This document shows positions 1 to 11,100 of a stretch of DNA of 64,000 nucleotides, in pieces. The DNA is from Melanocharis versteri. Taxonomy: Eukaryota; Chordata; Aves; Passeriformes; Melanocharitidae. The notes under the pieces are model-generated. The model was not told the DNA's origin. It made no database searches and saw only the letters and a program-made list of their open reading frames with translations. The stretch is taken from NCBI GenBank assembly GCA_013397845.1, contig VZTG01001537.1:373146-437145 (forward strand), read 5' to 3'. Made by a program: the position numbers and the translations under genes. Each line of letters starts with the position of its first letter. The stretch's first letter is position 1.

Positions 1-984
1 TAGATGTACCGTAACAAGTATTTTCAAGCAAAACAGGACAATGTCCTTCTGGCCTAAAAATACATTTTACCTTGTAATCTGCACTTGAATATTTCCTACA
101 GTGTTCTATAAGAAATACTGGTGCTTATGCATGAGGGAAGATAGCAATAAGTAAAATATTCTATTTGGGAATAGAAAGAATATTTATGCTACAATATGGT
201 GACATTATTTCAGGGACTGGATAAATAACCCAAGGCATTTCCAGAAGAATGCCTTTCCAGTAATCCAGACTTGTCTTAAATTGGATGAGCACCATGCTGA
301 CAAAAGCTCACTATGTCCCTTTGAAAATCACCCTCGAGTCAATGGCCCCCAATGAATTGCAGACCAAACTACTGCGGTAGCAACTCCCTGTACAACACTA
401 ACACAAGATAGAATTATACAGATATTTTGATTTTAGGTATGCAAGTACTTTTGATTGAAATTTTTTTGGGATATTTTGGTCATTTGAGCAAGGCACTGGA
501 TTTATAAGTTATATAGCACTTTCCCTGCCGCACAAGCTGATGTTTGATCATTGGCCCATGCCTAAACAGCAATGTTAACCTAAAGCCCCTGTGTTCTTTT
601 CTCTTCACGCATGATTCTTGCTCACAGAGCTTCACACAGAGGAGCTGAAAAGAGGATTTCCAGTGGGAAAAATACCCCCAACCTTCTAGAGGTAAACGAA
701 CTGAGAGTTTTTAATACCAGAGCTGTCATTATAAAATAATAAACCAAACGAACCTAGGAATATTTTACAGAATTTGCAGTCTTATTGCTTCCAATGAGGC
801 CAAACAGTGTTAAGAGACGTGGTCCATATATCCAGTGTTTCTGTTAACATTCTATGAATTATTAGCTCACTGTTGCATATAATGGAGATATCCAACTGGT
901 CTTAATTTATATTAATTAGTGTATCCTAAGCCATGGCCAAACGTACATTGAATATCAGATTAAACTCTGAAAAGACGTATGATC

Positions 985-1115
985 TACCAGATAAAGCACA
1001 GGACCAGGATCCAACAGAACTGAATTCTGCTCCTGGCTAACTCCAAGGTATCTAGCTCCCTCATCTGTGCCTCAGATACTCAATTGGTAATGCAAGAGAA
1101 CAACTTTGTCTGAAA
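985..1115 (+). mobile_element. Possible MIR/CORE-SINE relic
   Basis: AGCACAGGACCAGGATCC, GAATTCTGCTCCTGGC and CCCTCATCTGTGCCTCAG follow the order of a MIR-type SINE (tRNA-like head, then a core containing CTCTGTGCCTCAG). Diverged beyond certainty by eye. Confidence 0.4.
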
Positions 1116-1909
1116 TATACTCTTTCATACAAACCAAATCTCAGTGTTGCAACTTGCAAAACTTTTAGAGCATACCTGTCTTTGCACATCAGAAAATGGC
1201 AATGGGATATATCTCTTTCTGGAGTGATTAGCGTTAAGTGCAAGTGCCTCTTTGCTGGTCCCCTGGGCATGAATGACTATGCCATTGAGATACCAAGAGG
1301 TATAATTAGCCTCTTCTGCTCTCTATCAGCAAAGCAACCCATTCCTTGTCTGTCAGTAACCTGTGTCCTTGTTTCAGGAAAACACCCTCTTTCTGCAGTG
1401 CCCATAAGATCTTCTGCAGAAGCAGCGAATGTTTCAGTGTTCGAGGTATGGGGAGATCAGAGAGGGATAAAATAATTAGATACATTCACCTAGATGAAAA
1501 TACAAAGCCAAATGAGCCAACAGTTTTTACTCAAATCTTAAAAGCTAACACTTGGAAACAGATTGTTGTATTATGGTCCTGCTGCCAAACAAACACAATG
1601 AACAAGGATTACTGGAGATCACTTCATCACAACCTTAAAGTCCTGTTTCACTTCCACATCTCCTTCAAACAATGCTAATAGTCACAGAATGTGCCTCCAT
1701 CACTCTGTTGTAGGATGCCTGCAAATTACTTTAAGCTGGCTTTCCTATGTACTGAGAAAAAGAGGAGCACTTTCAGTTTTAAGGGAAGGTGGAATTCAGT
1801 CCCCAATTCTAAACATAGTGAAAGTTTTCTTCCAAAGTTGTTGTTTCATCTGTATCACATCTTTTGTCCGTCCCTCCACTTGTTCCTCTTTCTGTATCAT
1901 CTCAACTCT

Positions 1910-1928
1910 CTTTTTTTTTTCTTTTTTT
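1910..1928. repeat. Poly-T tract
   Basis: T10, C, T7 in an already pyrimidine-rich stretch. No adjacent retroposon body was recognised. Confidence 0.8.
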
Positions 1929-4796
1929 GGCCCTGCTTGGCCAACATGTCTCATCCATTTTAAAGACTCCTGCCTTAGTCAAACCAAGGTACCCGAGAAT
2001 GTCAGCAGCTTCTCACATTTTTTAATCAATGCTCTTGTTTTTTTTTCCCCTGTCCACTGCGTTCCACAGGGTGGAGCTCCTTTAAAACATCCTACAAGAA
2101 AATTCATTATCCAACCTGAATTTCCTTTTTCTGCCTATCAAAAATGCCACACTTACTGTGCCATTCATTTCATGCAAGCTTGAGCTTGCAATAGAGAACA
2201 CCACCACTAAGAAAGGCACTTCCCTCCCACCCATACAGATCACTACTTTTTGCTCCTTTTCTGGTCCCCTTACATGTGCCAGCAGAAACAGTTTTGTGGC
2301 AGCACAATGAAGAGACAGGAAGCTGACATAGGTAAAAATAACTATATTTTGCTCTGTTAGCTGTTTTCTGCATCAATGCTTGTGCTGGGCTAGAGTAGCT
2401 GGTGAAGGGAGGGTGTACAGGGCATGCAGAAGCCAGAATAATCAACCAGAGAAAAAGACAGGGCAAGACTGTCTTTTTTGGCGGTGGTACTAGCTTCTGC
2501 TGGCTTAAACTTCTTGTAACATCACGGCACCAGGCCACTGGCCCTACTACCTGTCATGAAAAGATGTATTACTTCACTGTTTCCTTCTACCCATTTGTCC
2601 CCTTCTGAATATCTTTTGCTCTGCCCTTTGTTACAGTGGAATTTTGGAATGTGTTGGCTTTTGTATGGTGATTAGAAAAAGTAATGATAGTTGCAGTCAA
2701 AGGAGAAAATGCATGTAGTAAGAGAAATGCTTCCATTAACTTAAAATTATTTTTTACACTTTTTTTTTTTCTCTCACAAAGCAAGAATTCTGATCCATGT
2801 TTCTCTTTTGGGCATAAATATGTCCTGCTGCAAGCTGGAAGAAAAAATTATGCAGGAATCAGATGTGCCTGCACCAAAAATGTTCCTAACACCTTGCATC
2901 TCTCTGCTCAGGACTGTTGTAACATATCATTCTTGCAGAACTTTATTCTAAAATTTTAAAGAGCTACCAGCAGTTATTCTTCTGAGATGGAATATTATCC
3001 TTCTGAGAGTGATAGGCAAGTCTTGCTGTCTTGGAAAGTCCTTTCCCACAGCCACAGAATCCATCAGTCTGAAATGTCCCTGAAAGGGCTATAGTAAAGC
3101 AACTTTTTTTCTTGCTTCCCCTCAGCTGTTGTCTCTCAGCTGCCTGAGGCTTTGAAGGCCCAGAAGGTGAAATAGTATCTAGAAGTGCTTAGACATGGCA
3201 GTGGCAAGAGTGAAGAGACTTTTCAAGCTGAAATAACAGAAGAGGAAGCACGTAGATCTGATGGAAATCCTGGTTTACTTGAGGCATCTCTAGTATCTTC
3301 AGTACACTCTACTCCCTTCCTTCCTGATGAAGGGAACAGAGACTCCTCAGATCCTGTAGTCCCTTGGGAAGATTGGCAGAGCTAGAAAGTGACCTATAAA
3401 ATCAGCACAGACAGGCTTATCAACAGAACTTCCTCATTCCTTGGCAACGATACTTGGAGAGTGATCCCCTCCTTGGCTTATCTCATCTCTTCTCTCACCT
3501 ACCTACTGCCTTGCTTGTGCACTCTTGCCTCATTGCCAAATAACCAAAGAAATGAGCAGCGTGAGTGACACCAAGAGAAGATGGCTGTGAAGCTCTTAGA
3601 GGTGTACAGGAATGTCTTTCCTCTCTGTCTTCAGGGGAGAGGTGGACGCAGGCCATTTTCTTTGGGTTTGTGAAGAGCCCATGACATTGCATAATAATAA
3701 ACCAGCATAAAGAAATCTGCCATAATGTTGCAAATTTGATGTGTACTTTCAAGTGAAACTTGAAATAAGTTTTAAAACTTGTTATTAAAATGCTTACTGT
3801 TCTCATTGGTATCTTCCACTGATTGCTGATAGTCAGTAGAAACAAATCCTTCTCTCTTTTATATTTATTTTGATGATTTTAATGGCACTCTCTTGCTTTG
3901 TTAGCAACCAATTTAAAACTTCACAGGGAGATTTGGGCATAAGCTATGCACATCTGGCTCTGTAATCAGTGTCACAAGGACTTCAGTGATAGCTTCTCCT
4001 GAGGTTTTTCCTCTCTTTCTCGGAAATCAACCAACTCATTTCTAATTCTTCTGGGTTTTATATCAATATCTGATCTATGTTAGAAAACTGTCACATATCT
4101 GTTTGTTGCTTGAATGTCAGACCGATTTCTTTCCCCTCTAAGAAGAGTCACAAGCAACAGGCAGAGTACCAGGAGTGCAAATAATATTTGTCTAATGACT
4201 CTGTCTCAGTTGAACCAGAGTGATAAACCAGCAACCAGAACAAGCATTCTGGCAGAAAGCTTGTCTTTGAAGGTGTATGATATCACATCAAAACCAGTTA
4301 CGGAACATTTACTGATGCCTCAGAAATATTTCTCACCTCTGTCTAAATGTAGCACATTTGAAGCAAGAGAAGAGGGACTACATCACAGGCAGGAAACATT
4401 AAATATATAATTACTTCTTTTTGGCACAGGCTGTACAGCCCCAAGCTTCTTGTAATGTATAAAATAAAGTACACCTGTCATGTCTTGAATGAACATGAAA
4501 CCAGGACCTGCAAAGTTAAATACATCTGAAAGAATTGTCTCAGTTTCAAATTGGAAGTTATATTTGCAGTAGGTAGTCATGTAGTAAGATAAATAGTTTA
4601 TGCATATGTGTTGTTAGTAGGCGGATTTCAGTTTCCACCTTCTGCCTCAGAAGCAGCAATAGTATTTTGGTGTAAGGGCTTTTACTGGGGGTAAGGGAAT
4701 CAATATTTTTAATTTAAAACATGGCCATGGTCCCTGTAGATTTATACATAGGTATATTCTTTATATGACAGGTTGAAACGACTTTTGTCCTAAAGG

Positions 4797-4945
4797 TCAC
4801 AGGAGTGAGAATCAGTGGTGCTGGGCTCCAATTCTAGCCTGCATCCACTGTAAAATCTTGGTCAAGACAAACTCAATCCTTTTACAGTGCCTGAATCTGT
4901 TTTTACTTCCCACTTGAAACAAGGTACACTTTGAATCATTTCTCT
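4797..4945 (+). mobile_element. Possible second MIR/CORE-SINE relic
   Basis: GTGCTGGGCTCCAATTCTAG, AAATCTTGGTCAAGACAAAC, CAATCC and GTGCCTGAATC line up with the MIR layout (CTTGGGCAAGTCACT then GTGCCTCAGTTTCC). Same orientation as the first possible relic. Confidence 0.4.
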
Positions 4946-6363
4946 ATAGTTCCATTCTGTTATATTTTCTTTTCATTCTCAGGTTAATTCAGTCTGACAA
5001 CACTCATTGTGAAATATGAATCCTTCCCAGGGAACACAGTGAGATTCAGAGTGAAATAGTACAGCAAGTTTTCAGCATACTCTCTTGGCAAAATAGAAAA
5101 TAGCTTCATAGCTTTTTAAATAATACCATGGAGAAACCATAGCTTCTGCTCCCAGACAGTAGGGTCTTGCTAGAAGGAACTCACGTGTCATCAACTACAG
5201 AAATTAAATATAACCAATTAACTGCCCTGTGACTCTCTCAAAAATCAGTGTGAAGAAATGGTATCCTCCAGTCTTTGGAGGAGTAATAAGAAAAAAAAAA
5301 GTATTGATAAACTGCTGTTTTGTTTTTTGGGGTTTTTTTTACGTCAGATGACACAAGAATGATCAGTGTTTAGGATGGAGCGAGCATCACACTTATTTCT
5401 TAATGCCAGCAAACCCAGGAGATTGGTCCACTCCTATTGTTAAAAGCTCTAATGTCTGCTTTGGCAGAGTTATTTGGCTTCACAACTGTCTTGCGATTTG
5501 GCAGCAGTGCAAATTAAATAGGGATAAGAGTCATCAGAAACCTGGGCACCTGTGGCAAGGAAGGAAGCCAGGGTACCTTGTGCAATCATCCAATTTTGAA
5601 AGAGAACAAATTCATAACGAAATGGGAAGGGTGGGATCTGAGAAACGCCTGTAGGATCTTTTTTTTTTTTCCTGAATTGTTGTTGTTATAGCTCAAGAAG
5701 TAAAGGATCACTGATCTCTTAATTCATAAAATATGTTGAATAATCTGAAATGCTAATAGTTCAGCTACTGCTTAGCATTTGCTGCCCTTTTCCTCTATTG
5801 TATCTCTCAAGTATGTTTCAATTCTTTGAAGGATAATGAAAGCTCTCTCCTGGGAAAAGGGAAGTCATGAGTGATAGAGCAACTGAAATGGTACCTGAGG
5901 TTGGCTTAGCAGCAAGCACAGCTGGTGAGCTAATAAACTCAACATTTCTTACGGATTCTTTTCATTGTGGCCATGCAATGAATATCATTCTATACCATCT
6001 CCGATTCTTCACTGGGCAAATAGAAGGTTGTAGTATTTTTGGAATATGCTTCTGCCAGAATGGGCGCACTGTCTACCTCTAAAAATCCTTAACCGAATGC
6101 AGCTTCAAAGCTTGGAACATATGACAAAGTGCACCTTGATTCTTTGGCAATAATTGATGATTACAGGGCACAAAGAAAAGGTTCTGATCCATTAGATCAA
6201 CACAGATGACAAACACTATGGTAGGGAGTGTTTTATTACTCAGATTTCATTAGGGAGTATATTAAGGCTTTGACACTTTGGTTCTGTTTAAAATAATGGC
6301 AGAGTGTTGGCTCAGTTTCTGTGACATTGCTAACATTGATTAGGCAGGGGGCTTGAGTTTTAA

Positions 6364-8160
6364 ATCATAGATTATTTAGGTTGGAAAAGACCTTTAAGAT
6401 CTTAAGTTCAGCTATTAACCCAACCCTGCCAAGTCCATCACTAAACCATGGTGCCAAGTGAGGTGTCTACACATTTTTAAATACCTCCAGGTATGGTGAC
6501 TCAAGCATTTCCCCGGGAAGCCTGTGACTATTAGGCAGAAATTTTTCCTAATGCCCAATTTAAACCTCCCCTGGTGCAACCTGAGGTAATTTTCTCTCAC
6601 CCTATTGCTTGTTACCTGCGAGAAGAGACCAACTCCCACCTGGATATATCCTCCTTTCAGGTGGTTGTAGAGAGTGATAAGGTCTTCCCTAAACTTCCTT
6701 TTCTCCAGGTTAAGCAACCCCAGCTCCCTCAACTGCTTCTCACCAGACTCGTGCTCCAGACCCTCCACAAGCTTTATTTCCTACTAGCTCCATGCTCCAG
6801 CACCTCAGCTGGGAGTGGAACAAAACTGAACACAGTATTTGAGATGCAACCTCAGACGAGTACAAGGAGGTGATCTCTTCCTTAGTCCTGATACAGGCCA
6901 GGATGACATTGTCCTTCTTGGCTACCTGGGCACACACTGGCTCGTGTTCAACCAGCACACCCAGGTCCTTCTCCTCTAAGAAACTTTCCCTCCACTCTTC
7001 CTCCAGCCTGTTGCTCTACTGGGGGTGTTGTGACCCAAGTGCAGGACCTGTCACTCCATCTTAGTGAAAGTTATATGATTGGCCTCAGCCCATCAGTCCA
7101 GCCATTCCATATCCTTCTGCAGAGCCCTCCTCCCATCTGGTAGATCGACATTCCCATCCAACTTGGTGTCACCTGCAAACTTACCAAGGATGCCCCCAAT
7201 CCCCTCCTCCAGATGAGCAATAAAAGTATTAAACAAGGCTAACCCCAATAGTGAGCCCTGGGGAACACCACTGGTGATTGTTCGCCAACTGGATTTCCCT
7301 CCACTCACCACCACCCTCCAGGCTCAGCCACCCAGCTTACTTTTCACCCAGCAGAGAGGGAACTTGTCCAAGCCACAAGCAGTTTCTCCTGGAGAATGCT
7401 TTGGGAAGCAAGGTCAAAGGCTCTACTGAAGTCCAGACAGGTGACATCCGCAGCCCTCATCCACCTTGTCATAGAAGGACATCAGGTTTGTCAAGCAGGA
7501 CCTGCCTTTCATACACCCATGCTGGCTGGTCCTGATCCTCTGATTGTCCTGCACACGCTGCATGATGGCAATCAGGAAGATCTGCTACATGAGCTTCCCC
7601 TGCCCTGAGGTAATGCTAAAAGGCCTGTAGTTCCCTGAATCCTACTTCCAGCCCTTCTTGAAGAAGTGCAGCACATTTGTTGGCTTCCAGTCAACAGGGA
7701 CATCCCCAGTCAGCCAGGTTTGCTGAGAAATTATGCAGGCTGGCTCAGTGAACAATTCCCTCAGCTCCCTGAGTACCCTTGGGTGGGTCCCATTCAGTCC
7801 CATAGACGCATGTGTGTGTAAAAGTATAGCAGGTCACAGAATCACAGAATATTCTGAGTTGGAAGGGACCGACAAGGATCACCAAGACCAGCTCTTAAGT
7901 GAAGGGCCCGTAGGAGGATTGAACCCACAACCCTGGCGTTATTAGCACCATGCTTTAACCAACTGAGCTTATTGACCATTTCCCCTCGGATTACAGAGCT
8001 TCATTCTCTTCCAGGTCAGAGGGCTGCGTACCCAAAGAACAACCAGTCTTACTATTAAAGACCAAGGCAAAGAAGGCAGTAAGTACTTCATGTTTTGTTA
8101 CTCTGCTGTTCCCTCCATTACCCACCCCCGCATTATTTTTCCAATAAACTGAAGAGCCTT
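6364..8160 (-). mobile_element. CR1 LINE, 5'-truncated, with nested SINE
   Basis: A minus-oriented CR1 retrotransposon fragment of about 1.66 kb (excluding the inserted SINE), covering the reverse-transcriptase region through the 3' end. Reading the minus strand, RT landmarks appear in order but in different frames: QHGCMKGRSCL (about 7492-7530), LDFSRAFDLASQ (about 7395-7435, box A), then SGVPQGSLLG and FAGDTKL within 7093-7314 (boxes B and C). The catalytic Asp pair of the usual FADDTKL is broken to Gly-Asp. The 3' end at 6364 reads CCAACCTAAATAATCTATGATT in two parts on the minus strand, the usual CR1 terminus. It is dead: several frameshifts and stops. The 5' limit near 8160 is approximate. 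Confidence 0.93.
7835..7971 (-). mobile_element. tRNA-Ile-derived, CR1-tailed SINE (TguSINE1-like)
   Basis: On the minus strand the head reads AAGCTCAGTTGGTTAAAGC, then GTGCTAATAACGCC, then GGGTTCAATCC and ends near ACGGGCCC. These are the A-box/D-arm, anticodon arm (AAT) and B-box/T-arm of tRNA-Ile. The tail is a short CR1-like 3' end, CCTTCCAACTCAGAATATTC, followed by two ATTCTGTG-type units. This combination matches what I know of TguSINE1, a SINE family that arose early in passerine evolution and is mobilised by CR1. The element sits inside the CR1 copy: CR1 sequence runs up to 7834 (GCAGGT) and resumes at about 7972 (TTGACCATTTCCCC). The first few tRNA bases are missing or degraded. It is not a working tRNA gene. 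Confidence 0.82.
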
Positions 8161-11100
8161 TCAGATAATCCGCAAAGTAGATCAAATAAGAATGGCTTGA
8201 AAGAGCAGACTGCAGCATCACAGGGCTTTGCATCAGCGAGTTTCCATGGTCACAATCAGGTAGTGAAGAAAGCTTTTGTAAGCGCATCTCAATGTTCTTT
8301 GTCAACATCTCCCTTCCGGTGTTGTATCACTTTCTTAAACACTATTTGTGTTTCATTCTGAATTCTTTTCATCACACAAGTGAGGTTACAGATAGGTTAA
8401 AAGTGATGAATGTATCTTCTTCAAGAGTTAACTGGTCTTCTATTTGTAGAACGCCTGACAATCTTGGAGAAGGCAGTGACTGCCTTTGGCTGCCCTGGCT
8501 CAAGCTGCCTAAAGTTGCTGGAATAGCCATGCATGGATTGATATCTTCAAGTGACTGGACAGCAAGACTGCAGCATTATGCAGTGTCTATCATCCCTCTG
8601 ACCCAGGTTCTGGATCTTCCTGTGCTGGAAATGTGGTTCTTTCTGTACAAGAGAGAACTTGAATCTGCAGCAAGTTGTAGAGGCATTCATTTGTGTCTCT
8701 GTGTCCACATGAGTCGGGCCCCTCTACCACCTGCAAGGACAGTTTCTGTGATGCACCGTGCAATGCCTTAATGCTCAAACACAAACACCGCCAGCATTCT
8801 TGCAGTGGCCCCTTGAATACACACAGGCTTTGCCTGCCTCATTGAGGGGAGCAAATGCAGGTTTGAACCAGCTTTGTACTTGGAAGGAAACTGTCATAGC
8901 TTTCCTGTTTTGAAGAGCGTGATCCACCATACTGCCCTATCAGAACTGAGGGGTTTTCAGGTAATGAAGATGGGTATAGAGACTTTGTTTCCACCTAAAT
9001 CCTAGTCAAGATGTCCAAGCCTTCATCTGATTTAGGCACCACACCTTCACACTCCTTATAATGTGAAGAATGCAAATAAAAAATGACAAGGCAGTGTAAG
9101 AAAAATAATTTTTGCTGCCCAGTCATGATGGACCACATCCCACTGAGGAAACCAGTTGCCAACAAAGTGGAGCTGGGGAAAAGCCTGGAAAATCAGCTTT
9201 GCTGATTCTTTTGTGAGAATAGCAGCAGTTACTGCTGTGTCTGGAAATTGCCATGCCCTAGTACTACTACTCGCTTTCCAATGTTCTGGCATCCACAGAA
9301 CACGGATTGGTCACTAGCACTATAGCCAATTTGTTGTCCCCAGATGTCTGTTTCTCTAAACAACTGCCTATGCCTAGAGGCAAACCAGTGGCAACCAGTG
9401 CCTGACACTGGTAAAGCTCTCCATTATGAGGCAAAAAAAATATTAAAACTGTGCTGGAGGGATCTTTCAGGCCATTTGCATTCTCTGTACATGTGAGATA
9501 CTATAAAATTTCACAGGGAAAATTTTTCTTCTTGAAAAATGCATTTTCAAGTTGAATGAAACAATCTGTAAATCAATGTGATGTACTTCAAACCATTTTA
9601 AGCAGAGGAAAACAGGGGGAAAGTCCAACAACTCTACTTCTTGGGCTTGATTTTTTTCAGAATGAAACATTGGAAATTTTTTTCAAACTGTGCTCTTGAA
9701 ATTTCTTTAAATACAGTTAAATTTCAAATTAGAATAACTGACAACCTTGTAAACAGAACTTTTTATTTTATGGGATTTGCAGAACTGTTGCCCTTGGGCT
9801 GTGAACCAGAGAACCAGCTCTCTGTCACATCTAGAAGCATGGCTTGCATTCCCCAAAGATCAGAATTTTGTCGAAATTTGGTGTGCTCAGAGTAGCTATG
9901 ACAACTCAATTCAGGCACTGCGTACCTCCTGCCTGGGCTCAACCGTGGCTGTGGAAAGCAGCTGAAAACAGGTTTTCCAGAAATGCTGGCCATGAGTGTT
10001 AAATACAGATGTAATATTGACAGTGAGACAGGAGACAGGCAGTGCGGAGAGCAGGACTGTTCTTGTGGTAGTGGGAAGGGTTGTGGGCAGCTGTTACTTG
10101 TGGTTGTTAGATTGCTGCTTTCTTATGTACCCTGACTTGGGAAAATTGATGCTTTTGAGATTTCGTTCAAGTTTTCTTTAAGCTTTCTTCAGGTATTTCA
10201 GTGAAGTAGTTAAATATCCAAGAATGCCCGATCTGAAGCAACCCCTCCTGTTTTCAGTGATCTCAATGGGTTGATGGGGTTGAAAAGTAAGGTTTTCCCT
10301 ACAGATGTGGAATAGCTCTTGGAAATGTTGAAGCAATTTGGGTGTGCTAGACTCCAGCTTCAGACTCTGGGATTTACACTGAAGGTTTAAAATTCTTCCA
10401 CTGAATGCAAAGGGCTATAGGATAATCTTTATATAAAATTCTTCTAGAAAAAATATTTTTTGTTTTCCATAAATCATCTGGACTTTTTTTTTCAATTAAA
10501 ATGGATATAATATATTCATTGTTGTTCAACCGAAAACGTTGAGTGCAACATAAACTAGTTGTTTCAGGGGAGCAGAGGGAAATGACAAAAAATAGAGGTC
10601 TTTTTTCCTAAAGTAATAAAGTATACAAATCCCAACATCTATTGTGAATGCTCCAGATGGACAAATTTCTTTTTGCTATCCCAAACACAAACTCTAAGAG
10701 CTACTGATGATGAGTGCTAACTTTGTTACAGCACACTTTAAATCTATAACATGCTATAATTCTCTAATAAACTAAGAAAATAGCATATGTTCTTTCCTCA
10801 CCTGCTAAACAGATGGCAAGGAGTGTAAATTCATTTATTAGGCTTTCTTTTTTTTATTGCTTTGGGCATCTTAAATTTAAATAATCAGACTCAAAGTACT
10901 AACTTCAATCTAAAACAGGCATGCTTTGGAGAAAGGAAAGATCCTTTTTCAAAGTGAAAAAAAAGGCTCTGGTAAACAGTAAGTAATTAGCCTCAACATG
11001 CTACCAGGGGTTGTTTAATTGAGGCTGCCATACTAAATTAACCAGATACATGCCCTTGGAAGGACTAGTAAAACAGAACTACTTACAGATGTTTTCTATT

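Larger units (their letters stand above)
1..6363. other. Intergenic desert, left part
   Basis: No supportable gene. AT-rich, mostly unique sequence apart from two possible MIR relics near 985 and 4797 and homopolymer runs near 1910, 2761, 5290 and 5656. ORFs here, for example 1689-2183 plus (164 aa), have no recognisable domain and many other-frame stops. Confidence 0.7.

Noticed and set aside
1689..2183. 164-aa open reading frame, plus strand
   Set aside because: Runs through a poly-T tract coding for Phe repeats, with no family resemblance.
7904..7977. tRNA-Ile (AAT) gene on the minus strand
   Set aside because: The acceptor stem is incomplete and the sequence continues into a CR1-like tail inside a CR1 copy, so it is a SINE head.
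8292..8771. 159-aa open reading frame, plus strand
   Set aside because: No motif or family resemblance; composition looks like random translation.
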